The position numbers and the translations under genes are program-made. From contig NZ_JAHBAY010000005.1 in NCBI RefSeq assembly GCF_018499875.1, positions 496,001 to 560,000 of the forward strand: DNA of 64,000 nucleotides, in the 5' to 3' direction. A model generated the notes under the pieces. The model was not told the DNA's origin and did no database searches. It saw only the letters and a list, made by a program, of their open reading frames with translations. Source of the DNA: Kineosporia corallincola. Its GTDB lineage: Bacteria; Actinomycetota; Actinomycetes; Actinomycetales; Kineosporiaceae. This document shows, one piece after another, positions 29,581 through 39,245 of the stretch (positions are counted from its first letter, which is position 1; every line of letters begins with the position of its first letter).

Positions 29581-30486
29581 TCAGGACGCCGGGCTCACCT
29601 CAGGCACGCGGGACCTGACGCCGTCCACAAAATCCCGCACGGTGGAGGCGATCTCACCCTCGCGGTGCCCGATCCACAACCTCGACGGAGAAACCCCCTC
29701 GACGGCGCGTGAGACCAGGCCCGGCAGACGGGTTCCCGGCGGGGCCACCGAGGCCGGGTAGAACGCCACCGCCTGATTCAGCCGGACGGCGGCCAGCACC
29801 TCGCCCGGTGTGGTCACGGCCGGTCCCGGCCGCCACGGTCGCGGGTTCTCGTCGGCCGCGGCCCAGTGCGCGGCCTCGGCCGCCGACATCCGCGCCCACG
29901 TGGTGATCGGCTCGTCGAGCAGGTCGGCGAGGACGACGACGTCGCGGTCGGCGAGCCGGTGCCGCTCGGGCAGGATCACCACGCGCGGCTCGCTGAGCAG
30001 GAGGTGCTGCCGGACACCGGTCTCGTCGAACTGGTCACGCAGCAGAGCGACCTGATGGCTGCCCGAACGCAGGTGGTCGGCCTGTTCCCGGGTGTCGTCG
30101 CTGACGAAGTCGACCGCGTCGTGGAACGAGCACAGCCGCGCCGCCAGCGACACGTCACAGATGTGGACGCTCACCGTGAGCCGGGGCGTGCCCGCGGCGC
30201 GGGCGTCGCGCACCGCGGCGTGCATGCGCGAGTCCAGCTCCTGGGCCGAGGCCAGCAGGCTGCGCCCGGCGTCCGTGAGTTCGAGGGAACGGGGCCGGCG
30301 GATCAGCAGATCGACGCCCACGGAACGCTCGAGGGCCTGGATCGCCCGGGACAGCGCCGGCTGCGAGATGCGCAGGCTCTCGGCCGCGCGGGTCAGGTTG
30401 CGCTCCTGCGCCACCGCCGCGAAGTAACGCAGCTGCCGCAGATCGGGCTCGGGCACGAGCAGGTCCTCCGTCGTCGGGGCGGGCAT
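29581..30486 (-). CDS. LysR-family transcriptional regulator
   Basis: 301 residues. The N-terminal winged helix reads LRQLRYFAAVAQERNLTRAAESLRISQPALSRAIQALERSVG. A periplasmic-binding-protein-like co-inducer domain follows (GSHQVALLRDQFDETGV, PRVVILPERHRLA). It is divergent from a short-chain dehydrogenase gene with 116 nt between, the usual LysR arrangement. That gene is the probable target. Confidence 0.9.
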   Translation of the reverse strand: MPAPTTEDLLVPEPDLRQLRYFAAVAQERNLTRAAESLRISQPALSRAIQALERSVGVDLLIRRPRSLELTDAGRSLLASAQELDSRMHAAVRDARAAGTPRLTVSVHICDVSLAARLCSFHDAVDFVSDDTREQADHLRSGSHQVALLRDQFDETGVRQHLLLSEPRVVILPERHRLADRDVVVLADLLDEPITTWARMSAAEAAHWAAADENPRPWRPGPAVTTPGEVLAAVRLNQAVAFYPASVAPPGTRLPGLVSRAVEGVSPSRLWIGHREGEIASTVRDFVDGVRSRVPEVSPAS

Positions 30487-30602
30487 GCACGAAATGCATG
30501 GCGCCATAACCAATCGGCCTTGGACCAGGCTCCGCAACGGCGCGCATGCTGGTGACTCCACTCCGAAAGTGCTGTCCCAGTCTACGTCCCGATAGGAACG
30601 TC

Positions 30603-31442
30603 ATGCCCTCCACCGTCCTGATCACCGGCAGCTCCTCCGGCTTCGGCCGCGCCGCCGTCGATCGCTTCCTCACCGCGGGCTGGAACGTCGTCGCCACCCT
30701 GCGTGATCCCGCCGCCTGGCAGGGCGAACCGTCCGACCAGCTGCTGGTGCAGGCTCTCGACGTCCGCGACGAGGAGTCCGTGGCAACCGGCGTGACCGCC
30801 GCCGTCGAGCGCTTCGGCGTTCTCGACGTCGTGATCAACAACGCCGGCATCGGCCTGTTCGGCCCGTTCGAGGCGAGCCCCGCCCCGCTGGTGCACGAGG
30901 TCTTCGACACCAACGTCTTCGGGCCGATGCGCGTGATCCGCCAGGCACTGCCGGTCTTCCGCGGCCAGGGCCACGGCCGGTTCGTCAACCTCTCCTCCGG
31001 CAACGCCACGGTCCCGATGCCCCTGCAAAGCGTCTACAGCGCGAGCAAGAGCGCCCTGTACGCCTTCTCCGAGTCCCTGACCCACGAACTCGCCGGGCAG
31101 AACATCCAGATCAAGGTGGTGGAACCGGGATTCGTGCCGGACAGCAACTTCTTCAGCACGACCTACGGACGCTATGAGGGACTTTCGGTCCCCGAGGCCT
31201 ACCAGCCGACCGTCCGGGCGACGCTGGCCGGTTTCGCCGATCAGCCGCCCGCCGGATACCTGGCCACCTCCGCCGACGTGGCCCAGGCCCTGCTGGACGC
31301 GGCCACCGACACGTCCGGACGGCTGCGCTCGCGGGTCGGGCAGGACTCGCACGCCCTCGAGCAGGCTCGCCGGCAGTCGGACGCCGACTACGACGCGTGG
31401 CGGGAAACGTACTTCTCCGCAACCGCGTCCAGCCGTTCGTGA
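30603..31442 (+). CDS. Short-chain dehydrogenase/reductase
   Basis: 279 residues of the classical SDR fold. The cofactor motif is TGSSSGFG near the start; NNAG is central. Catalytic Ser is in VNLSSGNA and Tyr-x3-Lys is in YSASKSA. The C-terminal region (FVPDSNFF...) is about 30 residues longer than the minimal fold. The ATG at 30603 is the first that leaves the Rossmann strand intact. It is controlled, by position, by the divergent LysR regulator. The substrate is unknown. Confidence 0.88.
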   Translation: MPSTVLITGSSSGFGRAAVDRFLTAGWNVVATLRDPAAWQGEPSDQLLVQALDVRDEESVATGVTAAVERFGVLDVVINNAGIGLFGPFEASPAPLVHEVFDTNVFGPMRVIRQALPVFRGQGHGRFVNLSSGNATVPMPLQSVYSASKSALYAFSESLTHELAGQNIQIKVVEPGFVPDSNFFSTTYGRYEGLSVPEAYQPTVRATLAGFADQPPAGYLATSADVAQALLDAATDTSGRLRSRVGQDSHALEQARRQSDADYDAWRETYFSATASSRS

Positions 31443-31678
31443 GGCCCGCACCGCACATGCCCAGGACGTCACCAGGAGACCCGTTGCCCGACATCATGTT
31501 CCCGAGCGTGGACGAGGTCTTCTCACCGCGCATGGAAGCCCTGGTCTGCGACCTGGTGCTCGGGGACGCACGACACGGCCTGAACCCCGAAGACCTCTCC
31601 AGCCCAGCACAGCCAAAGGGCCGGGCAGAACGCACCGAACCGCAGAAGAACGTCGTGTGATCGTTCCGGCTCCGCCGG

Positions 31679-32743
31679 TCAGGTCGTGCCACCGTCCCGC
31701 TGCGCAAGAGCCAGACGCAGAGCCCGCTCCTGCGCAGCGGCCAGCCCTCTCAAGACCAGCGCCGCCATCTCCCCCTCCGACGGCGCCCCCACCGTGCTCC
31801 ACTCATACAGCTCGCGATCCGAGTGCTCGGCCTGGACCACCAGCGGATGCGAAAGCAGCGTCCGCAACAACGGATCGTCCTCGTCCCGGACCTCGACGTC
31901 CACGACCGGCCGAATGCCGTCATGAAGGAAGAGCGACCACTCACCCTCCTCGCCCGGGCCGAATCCCACCTCGGCACAGACCTCTTCCGTGGTGAAGGTC
32001 AGGTCATCGTCGTCAAGGCCCTCTGGAAGACCCACCCACCTGGACGGACAGGCTGCACGGGCCGCAGCGACCTCGGGTGAATACAGCTTCCCCAGCAGTG
32101 TGTCGGCCGGATCGAGGCCTGGTTCCGGCTCCGGCGGCGCCAACTCCGGCACCACGTCACCGAAGGCTTGCAGCTGCATGAACAGCAGCGTCTGAAGTCG
32201 GCCAGGATCGTTGTAGCCGGTTGGTAGCGGGCGGTTCGGATCCGGCTCCGCGTCCTGCTGTCCGATCGTATTGCCGAGAATCACATGCGGGCACACCCAG
32301 TTGCGTGGCTTCCGGCGGTTGATGTGCGCTGGACGCAACAGGACGAATTGCCCCTGGTCCTGCATCGTTTCGACGGGATGTCGCAGAACTCGCCACTCCA
32401 CCTCCGGCGCAGCCGCACGGGCGATGAACACCTCGCCGAAGTACGCCACGACAGCCCCCCACAACCACATCCGGTCCGGCCTCATCGCTTCTGCCCGGCG
32501 CCGATACGGCCGCCACCGCGCCCACGGCGGGAAATCCCTCTTGGAGTCACCTACGCCTCCATCAGCGCCGGAGAGATGATCGATCGCCCAGGACCACAAC
32601 GGGCGCAGACTCTCGACACTGCGGTCCAGATCAACCCCCGACTGCTGCTGCAACCACGAAACCCCTTCGGGGACGTGGTCCAGCCACTCACGAAGACGTT
32701 CCTCGTCCTCTGCCGGAATCCCCCTGAAATCATCCAGGTTCAC
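31679..32743 (-). CDS. Uncharacterised protein, intact copy of a tandem paralogue pair
   Basis: 354 residues, soluble, no recognised domain. Conserved features shared with its neighbour are DDFRGIPAEDEERLREW, a Trp-rich stretch (FPPWARWRPYR, WLWGAVVAYFGEVFIA), EVEWRVLRHPVETM, LLRPAHINRRKPRNWVCPH, RWVGLPEGLDDDDLTFTTEEVC and a C-terminal HPLVVQAEHSDRELYEW. The GTG at 32743 has GGGGG 4 nt upstream. Function unknown. The acidic, duplicated, intraspecifically variable character is what one sees in immunity-type proteins, but there is no direct evidence for that. Confidence 0.65.
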   Translation of the reverse strand: MNLDDFRGIPAEDEERLREWLDHVPEGVSWLQQQSGVDLDRSVESLRPLWSWAIDHLSGADGGVGDSKRDFPPWARWRPYRRRAEAMRPDRMWLWGAVVAYFGEVFIARAAAPEVEWRVLRHPVETMQDQGQFVLLRPAHINRRKPRNWVCPHVILGNTIGQQDAEPDPNRPLPTGYNDPGRLQTLLFMQLQAFGDVVPELAPPEPEPGLDPADTLLGKLYSPEVAAARAACPSRWVGLPEGLDDDDLTFTTEEVCAEVGFGPGEEGEWSLFLHDGIRPVVDVEVRDEDDPLLRTLLSHPLVVQAEHSDRELYEWSTVGAPSEGEMAALVLRGLAAAQERALRLALAQRDGGTT

Positions 32744-32852
32744 AGGTCCCCCTTGAGCCCTCCTACTTCGAGGGCGCCAATCGTTCTTCGCCGAAACCCC
32801 CCGAACCGTCACACTGCACGAGGTCTTGCCCGCAGCCGCCAGGATGCCTCGG

Positions 32853-33901
32853 TCATGGTGGTGAGATCCTGCCAGCATCACGCGCCGCGAGTGCCTCATG
32901 CAGAGCCTGCGCCTGAGCCGCGGCCAGGCCGGACAGAGCCAAAGCAGCCATTTCCTCCGCGGATGCGGTAGCGGCCGTGGTCCATTCATAAACTTCTCGG
33001 TCAGTGCGTTCCGCGTCGACGACGAGAGGATGCGCACGTAGCACTTTCAGCAGCGGGTCGGGTGAAGCCTCAGCATCGACCAGTGGCCACCCTGCCCAGC
33101 GAATCCGATTCCCTCGCAGACCTCTTCGGTAGTGAAGGTGAAGTCATCGTCGTCCAGTCCATCGGGTATCGCCACCCACCGGGGCGGGCAGACCAAGCGC
33201 GCCACGCCGACCTGCGGGGCGTCAAGCATGCCCCGCAACGTGCCCCCGGGGTCCTTGTCGGACTCAGCGGCCGGGGCAGTCAACTCCGCGACTCCCTCGC
33301 CGAACTCCCTCAGGCGCATGAACAGCAGCGCCTGCAAGCGTCCTGGATCGTCCCTGCCCACCGGAAAGCCGTCCTGGGAGTTCACGTCCATGCTCTGCGC
33401 TTCAAGGAGCACGCCGACCGTCTGGTGCGGACAGATCCAGTTCCGCGGCTTGTTCCGCTTGATGTGAGCCGGACGCAGGAGCACGAACTCTCCTTGATTC
33501 ATGACACTCTGAACCGAATGCCGAAAGATCCGCCATTCCACCTCCGGCAAAGTGCAAAAGGCGATGAACACCTCACCGAAGTACGCCGACAGAGCACCCC
33601 ACAACCACAGCTGATATGGCAATTCCCTCTCGGACGCATAACGGTAGGGTCGCCACCGCGTCCAGGGGGGAACCTCGTGCGGAACCGCGAGACCTGCTCC
33701 ACCATGCGCGATGTGATCCATGGCCCAGATCCAGAGCCCGCGCAGACTTTCGGCGCTGCTGTCGAGAATCAGTCCCGATCGTTCCCGCAGCCAGGTGATG
33801 ACATCGGGTACGTGCGCATTCCAGTCCCGAAGTCGTTCAGCGTCTTCGGCCGGAACACCCCTGTAGTCATCTGCGGTCAGAGGTGCGCGCGGCGTGCCCA
33901 T
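32853..33901 (-). pseudogene. Frame-broken paralogue of the 31679-32743 gene
   Basis: The first frame starts at 33901 and follows the intact paralogue through RWVAIPDGLDDDDFTFTTEEVC and GGHW, then reads out to a stop at 33047. The missing C-terminus (DPLLKVLRAHPLVVDAERTDREVYEW...) lies directly downstream in another frame and ends at 32853. About ten residues present in the paralogue at this point are absent. A small deletion has therefore shifted the frame, unless the truncated form is functional. A start at 33907 or 33913 is equally possible. Confidence 0.65.
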
Positions 33902-34017
33902 GGTCATCAGCATGCCGCACCCAAGGTTCCGCTCATCCGCCACGACACGGCCGCCCGAGCATTTTGCCCCACCCCGGCCGAACCACAAGACGACTTCCCG
34001 CAGGAAACCCGTCATCC

Positions 34018-34911
34018 TCAACCGGAACGCCCCGACAGCCGCGCCCGAACGGTCAGCGCGGCGCAGGCCACGACCGCGACGCCGCCCGCGAGCGTCTGGG
34101 CCGTGAGCGGTTCGGCCAGGAACCCGGCGGCCCACAGGATGCTCATCACCGGCTGGGCCAGCTGCACCTGACTGACCTGGGCCATCGGCCCGATGGCCAG
34201 GCCGCGGTACCAGGCGAAGAAACCCAGGTACATGCTGACCAGGCACAGGTAGCCGAAGGCGGCCCACTGCTGGCCGGTGGCGTGCGGCGCCCCGGCGCGC
34301 AGCGCGACGGCGGTGAGGACTGTCGTGACCGGCGCCGCGACCACGAGCGCCCAGGAGACCGTCTGCCACGAGCCGAGTTCCCTGGACAGCAGGCCGCCTT
34401 CGGCATATCCGACGGCAGCCGCCAGGACGGCACCGAACAGCAGCAGGTCCGCGAGCCGCACCTGCCCGAGCCCGCCGGACCCCAGCATGGCGAACACCAC
34501 GGCGGCCACCGCACCGGCCAGCGCGAACAGCCAGAACGAGCGGGCGGGGCGCTCGCCGGTGCGCACCACGACGGTCAGGGCGGTGGCGGCCGGCAGCAGG
34601 GCGATGACCACCGCCCCGTGGCTGGCCGGCGCCGTGGTGAGCGCGTACGAGGTCAGCAGCGGGAACCCGAGCACGACGCCCGCCGCCACCACGGCCAGCC
34701 GCCACCACTGGCGTCCTCGTGGGCGGGCCTGCCGGGTCAGCCGCAGGGCCGAGGCAGCCAGGAGGGCGGCGACCACGGCCCGACCCGAGCCGATGAACAG
34801 GGCCGGCAGGCCTTCCACGGCCACCCGGGTGAAGATCACGGTGAAGGAGAAGGCGGTGACGCCGAGCAGGCCCCACCACAGTCCGGCCCGGCTGGGCGAT
34901 AACGGCGGGGC
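34018..34911 (-). CDS. EamA-family (DMT) transporter
   Basis: 297 residues with ten predicted transmembrane helices in two EamA repeats (GLLGVTAFSFTVIFTRVAVEGLPA ... and LLLFGAVLAAAVGYAEGGLL ...). Family members export amino acids, metabolites or drugs. The ATG at 34911 gives the normal length. The alternative ATG at 34944 would overlap the start codon of the divergent MocR gene. A TAGCGT -10-like hexamer lies just upstream, so the mRNA may be nearly leaderless. It is probably regulated by that MocR protein. Confidence 0.85.
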   Translation of the reverse strand, partial: APPLSPSRAGLWWGLLGVTAFSFTVIFTRVAVEGLPALFIGSGRAVVAALLAASALRLTRQARPRGRQWWRLAVVAAGVVLGFPLLTSYALTTAPASHGAVVIALLPAATALTVVVRTGERPARSFWLFALAGAVAAVVFAMLGSGGLGQVRLADLLLFGAVLAAAVGYAEGGLLSRELGSWQTVSWALVVAAPVTTVLTAVALRAGAPHATGQQWAAFGYLCLVSMYLGFFAWYRGLAIGPMAQVSQVQLAQPVMSILWAAGFLAEPLTAQTLAGGVAVVACAALTVRARLSGRSG

Positions 34912-34942
34912 CATCCGGACGGTAACGCTACTGTGGGCACTC

Positions 34943-36358
34943 ATGAATGACGGTAGCAGTGCCCGGATCACGGCCGACCTGAGAGCGTGGGTCGAGAGCG
35001 CGTCACCGGGCGCCCGGCTGCCGTCCAACCGGGAACTGTGCGCCCGCCACGGTGCGGGGCCGGTCACGGTGCAGAAGGCGGTGCGCGCCCTCACCGAGCT
35101 GGGTCTGATCGAGAGCCGTCCTGGGGTGGGTACTTTCGTCCGGCCGGCCACGTCGGCTCGGCCGATCGATCACAGCTGGCAGACGTCAACGCTCGGGGCG
35201 GCGCCGATCCGGACGGCGCTGGCGTCGTCCCAACGCCCGATCACACCGGGAGCGATCGCCCTGCATGCCGGATACCCGGACCGGGAGCTGCTTCCCGAGC
35301 GGCTCGTGCGCTCGGCCGTCACCCGGGCCTCCCGGTCCGAGGCAGCGGTCCGTCGTGCGCCCGTCCACGGGGAGCCGGAACTCCAGGCCTGGTTCGCGGG
35401 CGAACTGGCCCGCACGACGGCCGCCGGCGTGCAGCCGCCCCGTGCCCGTGACGTGCTCATCCTGTCCGGCAGCCAGAGCGGGCTCAGCTCCGTCTTCCGG
35501 GCCGTCGTCGGCCCGGGCCGGCCGCTGCTCATCGAGTCGCCGACCTACTGGGGCGCCATTCTGGCGGCCGCCCAGGCCGGGGTCCGGCTGGTCCCGCTCG
35601 CCACGGGCCCGCAGGGCCCGTCCCCCGAAGCCGTCGGGCAGGCGCTGCGGGAAACCGGTGCGCGGGCGTTCTACGCCCAGCCCACCTACGCCAATCCGAC
35701 CGGCGCGCAATGGCCTTCCGAGGTGAGCCAAGGAATTCTGGACGTCCTTCGCGGGCACCACGCGTTCCTGATCGAAGACGACTGGGCCCACGACCTGGCC
35801 ATCGACTCCGACCCCACACCGGTGGCCGGCCACGACGACAGCGGGCACGTCATCTATCTGCGGTCGCCGACCAAGAGCGTGTCCCCCGCGCTGCGGGTCG
35901 CCGCCGTCATCGCCAGAGGCCCCGCGCTGGAACGCATCAGCGCCGACCGGGCCACCGAGACGATGTATGTCAGCAGCCTGCTGCAAGCCGCCGCGCTGGA
36001 CGTGGTGACGCAGCCGGCCTGGCGCAGCCACCTGCGGCGGCTGCGCCAGCACCTGCGGGCCCGCCGTGACCTGCTGGCCGAGAGCCTGCGTGAGCACCTG
36101 CCCGGCTCGCACCTCGAACTCCTGCCCCGGGGTGGCCTGAACCTGTGGCTGCGGCTGCCGGACGGCGCCGACCCGCACGCGCTGAGCCGGGCCACCGAGG
36201 CCCGCGGAGTCGTCATTGCTCCTGGCACGGAATGGTTTCCGGCAGAACCGTCGGGGCCGTACGTCCGGCTCAACTACTCCGGCCCGGACCCCGGCCGGTT
36301 CCCGGAGGCCGCCCGCATCCTGGCCACCTCATTACGGGACACCGGCGTTCAGCCGTGA
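34943..36358 (+). CDS. MocR-type GntR regulator with aminotransferase domain
   Basis: 471 residues. The N-terminal GntR winged helix (about 1-75) reads RLPSNRELCARHGAGPVTVQKAVRALTELGLIESRPGVGTFV. The C-terminal fold-type I aminotransferase domain has LSGSQSGLSSVFRAV, QPTYANPTG, and the PLP Lys in SPTKSVSPALR. MocR proteins bind PLP or amino compounds and often control a divergent transporter. Here that transporter is EamA, 31 nt away, in a pattern seen with pyridoxal, GABA or amino-acid exporters. The start codon has no Shine-Dalgarno; TACTGT sits 8 nt before the ATG, suggesting a leaderless mRNA. Confidence 0.88.
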   Translation: MNDGSSARITADLRAWVESASPGARLPSNRELCARHGAGPVTVQKAVRALTELGLIESRPGVGTFVRPATSARPIDHSWQTSTLGAAPIRTALASSQRPITPGAIALHAGYPDRELLPERLVRSAVTRASRSEAAVRRAPVHGEPELQAWFAGELARTTAAGVQPPRARDVLILSGSQSGLSSVFRAVVGPGRPLLIESPTYWGAILAAAQAGVRLVPLATGPQGPSPEAVGQALRETGARAFYAQPTYANPTGAQWPSEVSQGILDVLRGHHAFLIEDDWAHDLAIDSDPTPVAGHDDSGHVIYLRSPTKSVSPALRVAAVIARGPALERISADRATETMYVSSLLQAAALDVVTQPAWRSHLRRLRQHLRARRDLLAESLREHLPGSHLELLPRGGLNLWLRLPDGADPHALSRATEARGVVIAPGTEWFPAEPSGPYVRLNYSGPDPGRFPEAARILATSLRDTGVQP

Positions 36359-36416
36359 TCTGCCGCATCCCCTCACCGCCGGTGTGCGCTGTCCCGCCGC
36401 CCGGACCCACCACTCA

Positions 36417-37031
36417 TCACGAGCGCGGCGACGCCCCGTCCAGGGCGTTGGCCACCAGGGCGCCGGCGAAGGACTCACTCAGGGGCGCGTCGGGCACGAG
36501 AAGCCGGTGGTAGCAGGCCCCCCACAGCTGATCCACCAGCATGCTCACGTCGACGTCGTCACGTAGTTGGCCGCGCCCGCGAGCGCGTTCCATCGCCTCG
36601 ATCGCGAGAATTCTCCGGGGCATGGAGTATTCGCGGGAGAAGGCGCTCTTGAGGTCGGGGTCGGTCTGTGCGGCCCCGATCAGTTCCGCGATCACCGGGC
36701 CGGCGCCGTCCTGGGTGAGGAGCCGGACGAAGGCCCGCAGCTGCCGGGTCAGGTCGGCGCGGATGTCTCCGGTGTCGGAGAATTCGAGCACCTGCTCGCT
36801 GCGGGCGAAATAGGCCTCGGCGGCCAGGGCACCGGCGGAGGGCCACCACTTGTAGAGCGTCATCTTGCTGGATCCGGCGGTGAGGGCGACTCTTTCGAAG
36901 GTCACCGCCTTGATGCCCTCGGTGAACAGGAGCCGGCCGGCGGCCTCGAGCACGCCGGCGCGGACCTCGGCCGCGGGTCGGCGCCCGCGCCCTCGCCGGA
37001 CGCGTTGCACCGGTTCGTCCTGCCGCTCCAT
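36417..37031 (-). CDS. TetR-family transcriptional regulator
   Basis: 204 residues. The helix-turn-helix is at about 20-70 (VLEAAGRLLFTEGIKAVTFERVALTAGSSKMTLYKWWPS), preceded by an Arg-rich tail. The C-terminal TetR_C-type domain has LIGAAQTDPDLKSAFSREY. It is divergent from the PQQ-type sugar dehydrogenase operon. Two 21-bp palindromes lie between the genes and are its expected operators. Confidence 0.88.
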   Translation of the reverse strand: MERQDEPVQRVRRGRGRRPAAEVRAGVLEAAGRLLFTEGIKAVTFERVALTAGSSKMTLYKWWPSAGALAAEAYFARSEQVLEFSDTGDIRADLTRQLRAFVRLLTQDGAGPVIAELIGAAQTDPDLKSAFSREYSMPRRILAIEAMERARGRGQLRDDVDVSMLVDQLWGACYHRLLVPDAPLSESFAGALVANALDGASPRS

Positions 37032-37096
37032 GACTTCCCTCCACCGTAGACCGCGTCACGGTAATGGACCGTCCGTCTTCATACAAGCACCTTTGA

Positions 37097-37117
37097 ATGT
37101 GGACGACTAGTCCACAT
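37097..37117. promoter_or_regulatory. TetR operator site 1
   Basis: Perfect 8-nt inverted arms ATGTGGAC and GTCCACAT around a 5-nt centre, located between the divergent TetR gene and the sugar-dehydrogenase operon. Confidence 0.75.
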
Positions 37118-37127
37118 CCATGGTTTT

Positions 37128-37148
37128 ATATGGACGTCTCGTCTACAT
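37128..37148. promoter_or_regulatory. TetR operator site 2
   Basis: An imperfect copy of site 1 (ATATGGAC-N5-GTCTACAT), centred 31 bp downstream, about three helical turns away. This permits side-by-side dimers on one DNA face. Confidence 0.65.
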
Positions 37149-37225
37149 GATGATGGGGATCGCCGGGCCGGCGCATCCCTTCCCAGTGCACCGATGCCCG
37201 AACCGCAGCGAGCCAAGGAGCTTTC

Positions 37226-38428
37226 ATGACCTGGCCACCCGACCAGCCGCAGGAATCGAGTTGCGGGGAGCGCGTCCGCGCCGGGCTCGTGGCGATCGGC
37301 GCCACGACCGTCCTGACCCTTGCCGGTTGTGGCACCAGCACGTCGGCGTCCACCCAAACGTCCCCCCAAACGTCCCCCCAAACGTCCACTGAGGCCCGGG
37401 CGGTGGCCCCTCCGGCCGGCTCCGGCCGGGACGCCCCGATCGCCCGCATCGACACGGTGACCGAGGTCGTCTCCGGGCTGGACATGCCCTGGGGACTCGC
37501 CTTTCTTCCCGACGGATCGGCTGTGTTCTCCGGACGTGCCTCGGGCCTGATCCAGCGGCTGCCGGTCGGCGCCGACGCCCCCCGGACGATCGGTGAGGTT
37601 CCGGGCGTCATCCAGAGCTCGGAGGGTGGGCTCCTGGGAATCGCTGTCTCACCGAACTTCTCGACGGACCGGCGGATCTACGCCTACGTCTCGTCCCGTC
37701 CGGCCAACCGGGTCGTGGCGCTGCGGGTGGCCGAGGACTTCGGTGCACTGACGCAGGAGGCGGTGGTGCTGGACGGCATCCAGAACGCCGACCGGCACCA
37801 CGGTGGACGCATCGAGTTCGGCCCGGACGGGAATCTCTGGATCGGGACCGGGGACGCCTTCGAGCCCGGTAACGCGGCCGACGAGACCTCGCTGAACGGC
37901 AAGATCCTGCGGATCCGTCCGGACGGGAGCATCCCGGACGACAACCCCTCGGGCACCGCCGTGTACTCGCGGGGGCACCGCAACGTGCAGGGCCTCGAGT
38001 TCGGGCCGGACGGCACGGTGTACGCCTCGGAGCTGGGCCATCGCACCTGGGACGAGGTCAACGTGATCCGGCCGGGCCTGGACTACGGCTGGCCGGCGAA
38101 CGAGGGCACGCAGGGGGACGCCGGTGAGCCACCGCTGTTCGTGCTGCGTCCCGACGACGCCTCGCCCTCCGGACTGGCCCATGCCGGCGGATCACTGTGG
38201 CTGGGCGCCCTGGGTGGACAGCGCCTGTGGCAGCTGCCGGTGCGGGACGGGGTGGCCACCGGCGAACCGGTCGCGCACCTGGCCGGCGAGTACGGCCGGA
38301 TCCGCACCGTGGAGACCGCGCCGGACGGGTCGCTGTGGATCACCACGTCCAACACCGACGAGGCCACCTGGGGCGGCACCGGCCCACGACCGGGCGACGA
38401 CCGCGTCCTGCGGATCACGCTCCACTGA
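37226..38428 (+). CDS. PQQ-dependent sugar dehydrogenase-like lipoprotein
   Basis: 400 residues. The signal peptide ends in lipobox LAGC (Cys 35). A short spacer encoded by a 12-nt tandem repeat (TSPQ units) follows, then a six-bladed propeller of the glucose/sorbosone dehydrogenase family: [45 protein letters not shown] with the catalytic His, [12 protein letters not shown], and NYGWP-like DYGWPANEG. The family oxidises aldoses in the periplasm or outside the cell using PQQ, passing electrons to the respiratory chain. It is first in an operon with two SDR genes under the divergent TetR. Confidence 0.88.
   Translation: MTWPPDQPQESSCGERVRAGLVAIGATTVLTLAGCGTSTSASTQTSPQTSPQTSTEARAVAPPAGSGRDAPIARIDTVTEVVSGLDMPWGLAFLPDGSAVFSGRASGLIQRLPVGADAPRTIGEVPGVIQSSEGGLLGIAVSPNFSTDRRIYAYVSSRPANRVVALRVAEDFGALTQEAVVLDGIQNADRHHGGRIEFGPDGNLWIGTGDAFEPGNAADETSLNGKILRIRPDGSIPDDNPSGTAVYSRGHRNVQGLEFGPDGTVYASELGHRTWDEVNVIRPGLDYGWPANEGTQGDAGEPPLFVLRPDDASPSGLAHAGGSLWLGALGGQRLWQLPVRDGVATGEPVAHLAGEYGRIRTVETAPDGSLWITTSNTDEATWGGTGPRPGDDRVLRITLH
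37351..37392. repeat. 12-nt tandem repeat in lipoprotein spacer
   Basis: About three and a half copies of CCAAACGTCCCC encode (T)SPQ units just after the lipidated Cys. The array could vary in copy number by slippage. Confidence 0.7.
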
Positions 38429-38480
38429 AACGTCCGTCGTCATCGGCGGATCCGAGAATTCACATCTACGGAGGAACACC

Positions 38481-39218
38481 GTGAGCAACTCCCCTTCCCG
38501 CTCGGTCATCGTCACCGGCGCCTCCGGCGGGATCGGCCGGGCCGTGGCCGAGCGCCTGGCCGCCGACGGCATGTCCGTGCTCGTGCACTACGCCGGCAAC
38601 CCCGCGACGGCCGAGGAGGTCGTCGCGGGCATCACCGCCTCCGGCGGCACGGCCACCTCGTTCGGCGGGGACGTCGCGGACGAGACCGCGATGGCGAACC
38701 TGTTCGAGCACGCCACCACCATCTTCGGCGGGATCGATGTGGTGGTGAACGCGGCCGGCATCATGCCGCTGGCCCCCGTGGCCACCATGGACCTGGAGAC
38801 CTTCGACCGGGTCCAGCGCACCAACGTCCGGGGCACGTTCGTGGTCAGCCAGCTGGCGGCCCGGTCCGTGCGCGCGGGTGGCGCGATCATCAACTTCTCC
38901 ACCTCCGTCACCCGGCTCCAGCTGCCCACCTACGGCGCCTACGCGATGTCGAAGGGTGCGGTGGAGGCGCTGACCCTGATCCTGGCCCGCGAGCTGCGGG
39001 GCAAGGACGTCACCGTCAACGTCGTGGCTCCCGGCCCGACCGCGACGCCCCTGTTCTTCGAGGGCAAGCCGCAGGAGGTCATCGACCGCATCGCCGGCGC
39101 GAACCCGATGGAGCGTCTGGGCACCCCGCAGGACATCGCCGAGACGACGGCCTTCCTGGCCGGGCCCGCCCGCTGGGTCAACGGCCAGGTCATCTACACC
39201 AACGGTGGCGCGGCCTGA
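38481..39218 (+). CDS. Short-chain dehydrogenase/reductase
   Basis: 245 residues, a complete classical SDR. TGASGGIGRAV binds the cofactor, NAAG is central, Ser is in IINFSTS, and YAMSKGA is the Tyr-Lys pair. PGPTATPLF and the NGQVIYTNGG end are typical of 3-oxoacyl-reductase-like members. The GTG start has GGAGG at 6 nt. It is the second gene of the TetR-controlled operon. Confidence 0.9.
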   Translation: MSNSPSRSVIVTGASGGIGRAVAERLAADGMSVLVHYAGNPATAEEVVAGITASGGTATSFGGDVADETAMANLFEHATTIFGGIDVVVNAAGIMPLAPVATMDLETFDRVQRTNVRGTFVVSQLAARSVRAGGAIINFSTSVTRLQLPTYGAYAMSKGAVEALTLILARELRGKDVTVNVVAPGPTATPLFFEGKPQEVIDRIAGANPMERLGTPQDIAETTAFLAGPARWVNGQVIYTNGGAA

Positions 39219-39245
39219 GCCCGCTCCACCGGCGAAAGGAGTTCC

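Noticed and set aside
31443-31678. Short frame after the SDR gene
   Set aside because: No ribosome site, domain or conserved-looking motif; treated as intergenic.
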